From JAJRVH01 sp964505995 (lineage in GTDB: Bacteria; Pseudomonadota; Zetaproteobacteria; Mariprofundales; Mariprofundaceae): a stretch of DNA of 10,731 nt. A program made the position numbers and the translations under genes. This document shows, one piece after another, positions 5,292 through 10,731 of the stretch (its first letter is position 1; each line of letters starts with the position of its first letter). The stretch lies in NCBI GenBank assembly GCA_964505995.1, contig CAZDLB010000061.1:1-10731 (forward strand). Reading direction: 5' to 3'. A model generated the notes under the pieces. It was not told the DNA's origin, searched no databases, and saw only the letters and a list, made by a program, of their open reading frames with translations.

Positions 5292-7656
5292 GCTTTCCAT
5301 CATCCTCAAATTAGGCCTCGCTTCCGCCGTTCTGGCAGTGATTGCCCTCACAATAGGATATTATCATTTTTCCAGCAACCTGCCTGAGCTTAGCAGGCTT
5401 TCGGATTACCGGCCACCGCTGGTCACCCGGGTATTCAACACCCGCGGCGAGCTGCTCGCCGAATATGCCGATGAGCATCGCATTCTGACCCCGTTCGATG
5501 AAATCCCGCAGAAGCTGAAGAACGCGTTTCTGGCGGCCGAGGATCAGCAGTTCTACGAGCATCCCGGCATCAATCCCGCGCGCATCCTCTCGGCCCTGAT
5601 CGCCAACATCCGCGCCGGCCATACCGTGCAGGGCGGCAGCACGATCACGCAGCAGGTCGCGAAGAACTTCCTGCTGACCCCCGAGCGTTCCTACACGCGC
5701 AAGATCCGCGAGATCATCCTCGCCCATCGCATCGAGCAGCGATTCTCCAAGGATGAGATCCTGTATCTGTATCTGAATCAGATCTATCTCGGCCGGGGCG
5801 CCTATGGGGTCGCATCGGCCGCCTGGCGCTATTTCCACAAGCGCCTGGATGAACTGACATTGGCTGAATGCGCGATGCTGGCCGGCCTTCCCAAGGCGCC
5901 GAGCAGCTATGCGCCGCACGCGCATCCGGAAAAGGCGCTGAAGCGGCGCAATACCGTGCTCTATCTGATGCAGCAGAGCGGCTATGCCACACCGGAAGAG
6001 GTCGTCGCCGCCCTGAAGGAACCGCTGAAGACCGTTCCGCTGGAAGAGCCGAAACTGACCAACGCCTATGCCGATCAGGTCTACAACCAGTTGCTGGCCC
6101 GATTTGGCGCCCGCACCTTGCGCCGCCAGGGCCTGAGCATCATCGTGCCCTACCGGCCCGAGGATGAACAGGCGGCCATCCGCGCCGTGCGACACGGCGT
6201 ACTCGAAATCGAGCAGAGGCAGCTATACCGCTATCCCGTTCACCATGCTCCCGAAGAATGGACCGAACTTCTCAAGGCCTGGGCGAAGGCACGGGAAGGG
6301 AAGAACCCGATCCCGGCCGATGACGAGCTGATTCCGGCGCTGGTCGAGAAGGTCGAGAAGAACGGCGATCTCGTCGTCAACGACGGCATCAATGAATGGC
6401 GCTTGAGCAAGCCGAAATGGCAATGGGAGGACAAGCCGGACATCGCCGAGGGCGAAGAGACGCCGGCCAGATATGATCGGCCGGCCCGGTGGCTTCCCGG
6501 CGATGAGATCCGGCTCCAGGGCATGGGCAAGATGGGTGTGCGCCTGGCCCAGGAGCCATCGGTGGAATCCGCGCTCTACGCCATCGACCTGAAGCGCGGC
6601 ACGGTGCTGGCCCGTGTCGGTGGCTACAGCTACCGCATCGGCGATTTCGACCGCATCGGCAAGGCCATGCGCCAGCCGGGCAGCGCCTTCAAGCCGTTTC
6701 TCTATGTCACGGCGCTTGAGGCAGGATATACCCCGGCCTCAATGATCATGGATACGCCGGTCGTGTTCGAGGGCGATCAGCTCGATGATGTCTGGCGCCC
6801 CGAGAACTACCGCAACAAGTTCGCCGGCCGCGTGACGCTGCGCAATGCGCTGGAGCATTCGCGCAACCTGGCCTCGATCAAGCTGCTGCAGAACATCGGC
6901 ATCGGCCGCTTCCTGCGCGCCCTGGAAAATTATCCGCTGGGCCGCAAGTTCCCGCCGCAGCTGGCCCTGGCGCTGGGAGCCACCGAGGTCACACCCGAGG
7001 CCCTGACCGAGTCCTATGTCGTGCTCGCGGATCGTGGACGCAAATGGAAGCCGGTGAGCCTGCAGCAGGTGCAGGACCGCACCGGCAGCACGCTGCACCG
7101 CTCGGTCGCCGGCAATCGCTGCCAGGTCTGCCATGCGGACCCGGTCCTGCCGGTGAATGAATCCATGTCACCGGCCGAACAGGTGCTCGATCCGGTCAAC
7201 TCCTTTCTGATCACCAACATGCTCAAGGGCGTCATCGAACACGGCACGGGCCGTCGTGCCCGCGCCCTCGGACGACCGGCGGCCGGCAAGACCGGCACGA
7301 CCAACAAGCAGGTGGACGCCTGGTTCATCGGCTATACCCCGCAGGTGCTGACAGGCGTATGGACCGGACGCGATACGCCAAGCCCGATGGGGCGCCATGA
7401 AACCGGCTCGCATGCCGCGCTGCCGACCTGGCTGGAGGCCATGCAGGCCTTTCACAGGGACCGGCCGATTGAAGACTTTCAGCCGCCTGAGGGCATCGAA
7501 TGGGTCGCAATCGACCCCAAGACCGGCAAGCTGCCATCGGCCAGCAGCGAATCGGTGTATCTCGAGGCCTTCCGCGCCGGCACCGCGCCGACCGAAACCT
7601 CCGACGATGGATCATCCGATGCCGCAGGAAAGGACTTCTTCAACCTCGGACTATGA
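5284..7656 (+). CDS. mrcA: Class A penicillin-binding protein 1a (glycosyltransferase/transpeptidase)
   Basis: A 790-aa bifunctional peptidoglycan synthase anchored in the inner membrane by one N-terminal helix (about 5-27). The GT51 glycosyltransferase domain (about 45-225) shows EDQQFYEHPG with catalytic Glu86, then GGSTITQQ (117-124), the IIL-x-HRIE motif (about 144-151) and IYLGRGAYG (167-175). An inserted OB-like region spans about 315-425. The transpeptidase domain has all three motifs: SAFK (467-470, nucleophile Ser467), SRN (526-528) and KTGTT (669-673). The length is in the normal range (E. coli PBP1a is 850 aa). Between SRN and KTG is CQVCH (613-617), where E. coli PBP1a has a CPEC pair. 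The start at 5284 lacks a clear Shine-Dalgarno site; the ATG at 5290 is an alternative. In Pseudomonas the orthologue (ponA) is divergent from pilM, so a PBP1a gene beside type IV pilus genes has precedent. Confidence 0.96.
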   Translation: MRMLSIILKLGLASAVLAVIALTIGYYHFSSNLPELSRLSDYRPPLVTRVFNTRGELLAEYADEHRILTPFDEIPQKLKNAFLAAEDQQFYEHPGINPARILSALIANIRAGHTVQGGSTITQQVAKNFLLTPERSYTRKIREIILAHRIEQRFSKDEILYLYLNQIYLGRGAYGVASAAWRYFHKRLDELTLAECAMLAGLPKAPSSYAPHAHPEKALKRRNTVLYLMQQSGYATPEEVVAALKEPLKTVPLEEPKLTNAYADQVYNQLLARFGARTLRRQGLSIIVPYRPEDEQAAIRAVRHGVLEIEQRQLYRYPVHHAPEEWTELLKAWAKAREGKNPIPADDELIPALVEKVEKNGDLVVNDGINEWRLSKPKWQWEDKPDIAEGEETPARYDRPARWLPGDEIRLQGMGKMGVRLAQEPSVESALYAIDLKRGTVLARVGGYSYRIGDFDRIGKAMRQPGSAFKPFLYVTALEAGYTPASMIMDTPVVFEGDQLDDVWRPENYRNKFAGRVTLRNALEHSRNLASIKLLQNIGIGRFLRALENYPLGRKFPPQLALALGATEVTPEALTESYVVLADRGRKWKPVSLQQVQDRTGSTLHRSVAGNRCQVCHADPVLPVNESMSPAEQVLDPVNSFLITNMLKGVIEHGTGRRARALGRPAAGKTGTTNKQVDAWFIGYTPQVLTGVWTGRDTPSPMGRHETGSHAALPTWLEAMQAFHRDRPIEDFQPPEGIEWVAIDPKTGKLPSASSESVYLEAFRAGTAPTETSDDGSSDAAGKDFFNLGL
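5350..5378 (-). promoter_or_regulatory. Weak candidate promoter for the minor pilin operon
   Basis: Within the mrcA 5' coding region is a conspicuous AT-rich patch (about 5350-5375). Read on the minus strand it offers TTGCTG (5378-5373), a 17-nt spacer, then TATTGT (5355-5350). A GATAAT box (5365-5360) is an alternative -10. Both are poor to moderate sigma70 matches. The AT patch in GC-rich coding DNA at the right place is the main argument. Confidence 0.28.
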
Positions 7657-7672
7657 ATACCCATCCTCCCCG

Positions 7673-7720
7673 ATATCCGGGGTTAGCAGAAAGCCGGGGG
7701 AGCCTGCCGCCCCCCGATAT
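7673..7720. terminator. GC-rich dyad between convergent mrcA and glycine-zipper genes
   Basis: An outer pair, ATATCCGGGG (7673-7682) with CCCCGATAT (7712-7720), and an inner hairpin, CGGGGG (7695-7700) with CCCCCG (7711-7716), share the right-hand arm and are mutually exclusive folds. The dyad lies in the 78-bp gap between two gene ends, as expected for a bidirectional terminator. Neither strand has a good T run; the minus strand has only CTTTCT after the inner stem. Confidence 0.45.
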
Positions 7721-7734
7721 GCAACTGAAAAGCC

Positions 7735-8310
7735 TTAACGATGCATGCGCCTGAGATTGTCCTTCGGAGCCTGGTAATCAGGCCTCAGATAGAGGGCAAT
7801 CCTGAACTGATCCTCGGCTCTCTGGCGATCCATGCCATGGTCCCGGAAGAAATAGGCCACCCCCAGATCATTGTGGGCCCGGGCATCCCAGGGACAGTAC
7901 CAAGCCGCCTTTTCGAGATAGTATACCTGCTTTTCAATCTTCCTGACCTCAAAGGCCCGGTCATAAAACTCCTGACCTTCACGACAGCGGGCACGCATCC
8001 GTCGAACCCAGGGAATACGGACCCCTCCCTTAGCCCTGTGGCTGCGATAGGCTTCACGCGCCTCATGACGCCTTTCGGCCCGTTCCTCCTGACGATGCTC
8101 CCTGCGCTCCTCGGCAATGGCCGAGCCAAGGACATAGCCGCCTGCAGCCCCAACTAGAGCGCCTCTGGCCGCTCCACCCGTCGGATCATTGGCATGCCCG
8201 ACGGCAGCGCCAATGCTGGCGCCGATCAGAGCCCCGGTCAGGCCGCCACCGGCATGTGCCGGAAAAGCCATCGCAAAACATGCAATTCCTAAACCTATCA
8301 GCTTTCTCAT
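7735..8310 (-). CDS. Secreted glycine-zipper protein with charged linker and TPR-like C-terminus
   Basis: A 191-aa protein with a signal peptide (1-20, cleavage after AHA). Residues 21-66 form a glycine-zipper region (GALIGASIGAAVGHA, then RGALVGAAGGYVLGSAIA) with two Gly/Ala helical hairpin segments, typical of envelope proteins that insert in or associate with membranes. Residues 67-98 are very rich in Arg, Glu and His and probably form a charged helix or coiled coil. Residues 143-177 fit a tetratricopeptide repeat (DLGVAYFF, A165, F169, A172, RP at 176-177), with a preceding helix at 124-138. Mature Cys109 and Cys139 could pair. AGGAGG lies 5 nt before the ATG, so the start is firm. No specific function is recognised. 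The architecture suggests an envelope structural or scaffold protein. It is convergent with mrcA and divergent from the 81-aa membrane protein gene. Confidence 0.85.
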   Translation of the reverse strand: MRKLIGLGIACFAMAFPAHAGGGLTGALIGASIGAAVGHANDPTGGAARGALVGAAGGYVLGSAIAEERREHRQEERAERRHEAREAYRSHRAKGGVRIPWVRRMRARCREGQEFYDRAFEVRKIEKQVYYLEKAAWYCPWDARAHNDLGVAYFFRDHGMDRQRAEDQFRIALYLRPDYQAPKDNLRRMHR

Positions 8311-8366
8311 TTCATCCTCCTTGAACGAAGAAGTAACCCCAGTCTAGACGATTCATGCGATTCCGG

Positions 8367-8388
8367 ACAGGGGGCCAATATCCCCTGT
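8367..8388. repeat. Perfect 7-bp inverted repeat in a divergent intergenic region
   Basis: ACAGGGG (8367-8373) and CCCCTGT (8382-8388) flank an 8-nt AT-richer spacer. The dyad lies 57 bp upstream of the glycine-zipper start and 133 bp upstream of the small membrane protein start. That position would suit an operator, but no regulator is known. The rest of 8311-8520 holds the Shine-Dalgarno sites of both genes and the 8475-8502 hairpin; no convincing promoter hexamers were found. Confidence 0.35.
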
Positions 8389-8474
8389 TGGAGCACAATA
8401 TGCCCCATCCGTTAATGTTTCCGCCACTCCTGACGATATATCAGTCTGACCCCACGGGACACCACATCTGGCAC

Positions 8475-8502
8475 GATTCTTTCTTGCCATCAGGAAGGAA
8501 TC
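8475..8502 (+). promoter_or_regulatory. 5'-UTR hairpin upstream of the small membrane protein gene
   Basis: GATTCTTTCTT (8475-8485) can pair along its whole length with AGGAAGGAATC (8492-8502) across a 6-nt loop, using two G-U pairs. On the opposite strand those positions become A-C mismatches, so the fold suits plus-strand RNA. It ends 7 nt before the AGGAG (8510-8514), close enough to influence ribosome access or RNA stability. No known riboswitch or thermometer class is recognised. Confidence 0.35.
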
Positions 8503-8520
8503 ACGATCCAGGAGCAAGAA

Positions 8521-8766
8521 ATGAAACGACACACGGCAACGACTCACATTAAATCCGTTCTCATGGGCATCGGCTGGCTTTCGTTGGTTCTTTGCCCATG
8601 GAGCCTGATGGCCCTCATTGCTCAATGGCTATCACCATCCCATTACAATCCCGCGCTTGCCACGGCCAGCATCATCGCCAGCACACTGGCGCTGGGCTTC
8701 ATGCTCGTGCTTGCCACCGAAAGAGTCTCGGGGAGTCTGTCCCTGAAGAAAACCCTACACCGCTGA
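8521..8766 (+). CDS. Small two-helix inner membrane protein, function unknown
   Basis: An 81-aa protein with a basic N-terminus (MKRHTATTHIK), a first hydrophobic helix (about 12-36, containing CPW) and a second (about 45-66), followed by a polar, basic tail. The predicted topology is both ends in the cytoplasm. AGGAG at 8510-8514 lies 6 nt before the ATG, which supports real translation. No family is recognised. It stands alone on the plus strand between a divergent glycine-zipper gene and a convergent FecR gene, and a 9-bp hairpin follows its stop after 3 nt. A longer overlapping reading frame in another phase (8592-9197) shows no comparable start site and runs into the FecR gene. Confidence 0.7.
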   Translation: MKRHTATTHIKSVLMGIGWLSLVLCPWSLMALIAQWLSPSHYNPALATASIIASTLALGFMLVLATERVSGSLSLKKTLHR

Positions 8767-8769
8767 CAG

Positions 8770-8806
8770 CCGGAGGCAGATCACCCGCGAAGCCCCATGC
8801 CTCCGG
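8770..8806. terminator. Perfect 9-bp hairpin between convergent genes
   Basis: CCGGAGGCA (8770-8778) and TGCCTCCGG (8798-8806) are exact reverse complements around a 19-nt loop. The element fills the 41-bp gap between the stop of the 81-aa gene (8766) and the stop of the FecR gene (8808). Neither strand has a T run, so it may act as an RNA 3'-end stabiliser or a weak bidirectional terminator. Confidence 0.55.
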
Positions 8807-8807
8807 A

Positions 8808-9719
8808 TTATCGGCCACCGAAATGGTATCCGGGCGGGGTCGTAATCGTTACCCCCTGGGTGACGCCGCTCGTGCCGCCTGCGGATACACCCGCATTATT
8901 GATATTCACGGGAATCTGAGGGCCTGGTCCAGCCTGCCCCCCCTGGATATTGCCACCTCCGCCAACATTCTGACCACCGGCGCCCTGGGCATTCTGACCA
9001 CCGGAACCCTTTCCCGACGCCTGAGTCTTGGCAGCGGATCTGGCGTTCTTTCCCTGAGCACCCTGGGATCCACCGGCCCCGGACAGATTCTGCACCAAGA
9101 CATCACCGCTAACGGAGACATTGGCCCGCTGTCCGGGCGACATGATCTGCTGGATACCCGAAGCACTGGTCAGCGCAACCACTCCGGAAAACAATGAAAC
9201 ACTGGTTGGCACCTTGGGGAGATCGTTCAGGCTCAGGCCCGCCTTGAATGCCAGAGCCTTTGCTGTGGCCGGCATTGGGCTTTCGACAACGAACTCGGTT
9301 CCTCGTACGCCGATCACCGCCGTGGTTGTCCTTACACTGAACATGGCTCCTCTGGACGCCAATTTGTTCACCGCAAACCGGACCTTGCCCCAGAACATGT
9401 TCAGCAAGGCCGAAAACGCGTGTTTCTGCCTGCCATAACGGGAAAGACCAAGACGACTGCTGGGCGCGATATAGATTCTGCTTCCATCCTGCATCTTGAG
9501 TCGCGCCGTTGCATCCTCGGATGTAATCACGGTATCGCTCTGATGCAAGGCCTGCCCACGGATCAGTGCTGCGCGATACCCGCCGTGGAGCACCCAGGCA
9601 TGCCCGCTGACCTGCGTCACATGTCCGACAACCTTTGCCTGCGCCGGAAGCGACAGAAAAAGGCATGCACTCACACCCAGAATCAAGCTGATCGGTCGAA
9701 TCAAGCGCCCCATTTGCAT
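8808..9719 (-). CDS. Exported FecR-domain protein with Gly/Asn/Gln-rich tail
   Basis: A 303-aa protein with a signal peptide (about 1-28, cleavage after AQA). Residues 29-150 form a FecR-type domain: VVGHVTQVSGHAWV, a hydrophobic stretch with RGQALHQSDTVIT, DGSRIYIAPSSRLGL, then FSVRTTTAVIGVRGTEFVV. The domain appears to end near residue 210 (QQIMSPGQRANVSVSGDVLV). Residues 213-266 are low-complexity, rich in Gly, Ala, Gln and Asn, followed by a short tail with INNAGVSAGGTSGVTQG. Classical FecR is an anti-sigma protein with a cytoplasmic N-terminus and a transmembrane helix; this protein is exported, so it probably binds something in the periplasm or at the cell surface. The start at 9719 has GGGGGG 3 nt upstream; the ATG at 9713 gives better spacing (about 9 nt). 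It is divergent from a beta-barrel gene. Confidence 0.88.
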   Translation of the reverse strand: MQMGRLIRPISLILGVSACLFLSLPAQAKVVGHVTQVSGHAWVLHGGYRAALIRGQALHQSDTVITSEDATARLKMQDGSRIYIAPSSRLGLSRYGRQKHAFSALLNMFWGKVRFAVNKLASRGAMFSVRTTTAVIGVRGTEFVVESPMPATAKALAFKAGLSLNDLPKVPTSVSLFSGVVALTSASGIQQIMSPGQRANVSVSGDVLVQNLSGAGGSQGAQGKNARSAAKTQASGKGSGGQNAQGAGGQNVGGGGNIQGGQAGPGPQIPVNINNAGVSAGGTSGVTQGVTITTPPGYHFGGR

Positions 9720-9743
9720 TGACCCCCCATTCCGTCTTGTGCA

Positions 9744-9772
9744 AGCATAGCATTGTTCTTTTTCATTTTCAA
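9744..9772 (-). promoter_or_regulatory. Sigma70-type promoter for the FecR-domain gene
   Basis: On the minus strand, TTGAAA (9772-9767, 5 of 6 to consensus) is separated by exactly 17 nt from TATGCT (9749-9744, 4 of 6). The predicted transcript would start near 9737, about 20 nt before the G6 ribosome-binding sequence and ATG. This supports a start at 9719 or 9713 rather than the longer frame reaching 9932. No equally good promoter was found for the plus-strand gene. Confidence 0.65.
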
Positions 9773-9802
9773 AATCGGAGATGATTCCTTGGGGGGATAC
9801 CA

Positions 9803-10633
9803 TTGACACGCTCTTTTGTTGGAACGGCTGCTTTTTGTCTGGCTTTCGCCCTGGCCGGCATTGCCCATGCTGATCAGGCGGGTGAAAACGCGTTGGCCCT
9901 GAAGTCCGTTCAGGAGGACTACTTTTTCTCAACCGACTTTCGAAAGGTCAAGGGATTCCCGACGTTTTCGATGGCCGCCCCGTCAGGCATCACCCCCTAT
10001 CAGGACGTGGCTTTTGCCGGCGTAGGAGGCATCTACAATGTGCCAGGCCAGAAAACCAGCGTGGACGGCTCAGCATCCATCGGCTTTGGCAAGGGCAATC
10101 AGGATCTGAAGCTCGGCACGCTCCTGACGCTGGACCTTGGAAGCATCTCGGGTCGAAATGGCCCTCCAGGCGACCGGGGCGATCTCGGCATTGCCGTCGG
10201 AAAATTCTTTCAGGACCACGGCGCTGGAATCAGCGTAGGCGTAAAGGGCATCACGCTCTGGCAGGGCGGGGCCGGACGCAATAATCCTTCGGTCTATCTC
10301 ACTGCCACGAAGATCCTTCCGCTGGGGCGCACCCTGCTGATCATCAATGGCGGCGTCGGCAATAACGCGTTTCGCACTATCCGGGATACCAGCCCCTCAT
10401 CTGAGCGGCTTCGCAAATGGTCTCCCTTCGGGTCCGCGGCCTTTTACCCGCTGCCCCAGATCAGCCTGGTGATCGACAACACCGCCGGCATCACCACGGC
10501 CGGGGTCGGGCTTTCCCCTGTGGCCGCATGGCCACTCAGTCTGAGCTTCGGCATCTACGATATCACCAAGGAAATCCCGAAGCATACGAAGACCTCCGTT
10601 GTCGGCTCGGCATCCTTTTCCTTCCGTTTCTGA
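9803..10633 (+). CDS. Probable outer-membrane beta-barrel protein, TTG start
   Basis: A 276-aa protein with a signal peptide (1-23, cleavage after AHA). The mature protein is Gly/Ser/Thr rich with many short alternating hydrophobic segments, for example ASIGFGKG, LGTLLTLDLG, GISVGVKGITLW, SVYLTATKILPL, LLIINGGVG, ISLVIDNTAGI and SVVGSASFSFRF. It ends in Phe with alternating aromatic residues, the usual C-terminal signal for BAM-assembled outer-membrane proteins. No porin or transporter family is recognised. The best start is TTG at 9803, with GGGGGG 6 nt upstream; the ATG at 9781 is in another frame that soon stops. A TTG start suggests modest translation. It is divergent from the FecR-domain gene, with 83 bp between the starts; a working link between the two is inference. 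Confidence 0.78.
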   Translation: MTRSFVGTAAFCLAFALAGIAHADQAGENALALKSVQEDYFFSTDFRKVKGFPTFSMAAPSGITPYQDVAFAGVGGIYNVPGQKTSVDGSASIGFGKGNQDLKLGTLLTLDLGSISGRNGPPGDRGDLGIAVGKFFQDHGAGISVGVKGITLWQGGAGRNNPSVYLTATKILPLGRTLLIINGGVGNNAFRTIRDTSPSSERLRKWSPFGSAAFYPLPQISLVIDNTAGITTAGVGLSPVAAWPLSLSFGIYDITKEIPKHTKTSVVGSASFSFRF

Positions 10634-10655
10634 GCTTGGATCACCGGAGGTTTTT
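10621..10655 (+). terminator. Possible rho-independent terminator after the beta-barrel gene
   Basis: CTTCCG (10621-10626) can pair with CGGAGG (10645-10650), with one G-U pair, across an 18-nt loop, and TTTTT (10651-10655) follows directly. The left arm is inside the last codons of the gene. The stem is short and the loop long, so this is tentative. Confidence 0.4.
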
Positions 10656-10660
10656 CGCAA

Positions 10661-10731
10661 TCAGACGCAGGCATTCACCTTCGCGGCCATGATGAAGTCG
10701 TTCGCATGCAGGCCGCCGATCTTGTGCGTGT
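10661..10731 (-). CDS. phhB: Pterin-4a-carbinolamine dehydratase, C-terminal fragment cut by the window edge
   Basis: Only the last 22 codons are present. They read THKIGGLHANDFIMAAK and then NACV before the TGA. The GLHxNDFIMAAK signature is the conserved C-terminus of pterin-4a-carbinolamine dehydratase (PhhB/PCD-DCoH family), which recycles the tetrahydrobiopterin-type cofactor after aromatic amino acid hydroxylation. The 5' end lies beyond the right edge. It is convergent with the beta-barrel gene, 27 bp apart. The fragment is short, but the motif is distinctive. Confidence 0.85.
   Translation of the reverse strand, partial: THKIGGLHANDFIMAAKVNACV

Noticed and set aside
5311..6195. A 294-codon open frame on the minus strand opposite mrcA
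   Set aside because: mrcA carries intact GT51 motifs across this stretch. The antisense product has no recognisable motif.
7741..8157. A hydrophobic 138-codon plus-strand frame opposite the glycine-zipper gene
   Set aside because: It looks membrane-like, but it lies wholly antisense to a gene with a signal peptide and perfect AGGAGG, and has no start site of its own.
8980..9080. Possible tandem DNA repeat under the Gly/Asn/Gln-rich tail of the FecR protein
   Set aside because: The protein is low-complexity, but by eye the DNA shows only short imperfect similarities such as CTGACCACCGG, not a regular tandem array.
8592..9197. A 201-codon plus-strand frame overlapping the 81-aa gene and the FecR tail
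   Set aside because: It crosses a hairpin between convergent genes and is antisense to the Gly-rich repeat region, which leaves long open frames by composition alone.
9720..9932. N-terminal extension of the FecR-domain frame to 9932
   Set aside because: It would cover the predicted promoter, run opposite the beta-barrel gene's 5' end, and bury the signal peptide. The ATG at 9719 or 9713 follows the promoter and G6 site.

Overview
The window is GC-rich DNA packed with genes, most likely from a gammaproteobacterium. The evidence is a fimT-pilV-pilW-pilX type minor pilin operon, a proteobacterial class A PBP1a, a DUF4124 protein, and the end of a pterin-4a-carbinolamine dehydratase gene. A genus cannot be assigned from the sequence alone.

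Region 1 (57-5291, minus strand) is a tightly coupled type IV pilus minor pilin operon, read right to left: fimT, pilV, pilW, a giant pilX-like gene, and a small gene for a DUF4124-cytochrome c fusion. Three of the four junctions are ATGA-type stop/start overlaps. The fourth, pilW to the giant gene, has a 15-nt gap holding a perfect AGGAGG. The giant protein (1036 aa) has a PilX/GspK-like prepilin N-terminus on a roughly 1000-residue ectodomain, several times the usual PilX length. The ectodomain carries a DxDxDxxxD calcium-type motif and a Trp/Tyr-rich module resembling small carbohydrate- or surface-binding modules. No separate pilY1 follows it. The gene after it encodes a secreted protein that joins a DUF4124 segment to a mono-heme cytochrome c domain.

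Region 2 (5284-7656, plus strand) is a complete class A penicillin-binding protein (PBP1a, mrcA/ponA), divergent from the pilin operon. The best start codons of fimT and mrcA lie inside one 8-bp palindrome, so each gene's promoter must lie at or inside the 5' end of the other. A GC-rich dyad follows mrcA.

Region 3 (7735-8766) holds a secreted glycine-zipper protein with a TPR-like C-terminus (minus strand) and a divergent 81-aa two-helix membrane protein (plus strand). Their roughly 210-bp intergenic region contains two dyads.

Region 4 (8808-10633) holds an exported FecR-domain protein with a Gly/Asn/Gln-rich tail (minus strand). It is divergent from a probable outer-membrane beta-barrel protein that starts with TTG (plus strand). 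A good sigma70-type promoter for the FecR gene lies between them, and both genes have an unusual G6 ribosome-binding sequence. The right edge (10661-10731) is the 3' end of a phhB-type dehydratase gene on the minus strand.

The best candidates for new biology are the giant pilin-adhesin with its linked DUF4124-cytochrome, and the FecR/beta-barrel pair. No mobile elements, CRISPR arrays, rRNA or tRNA genes were seen.
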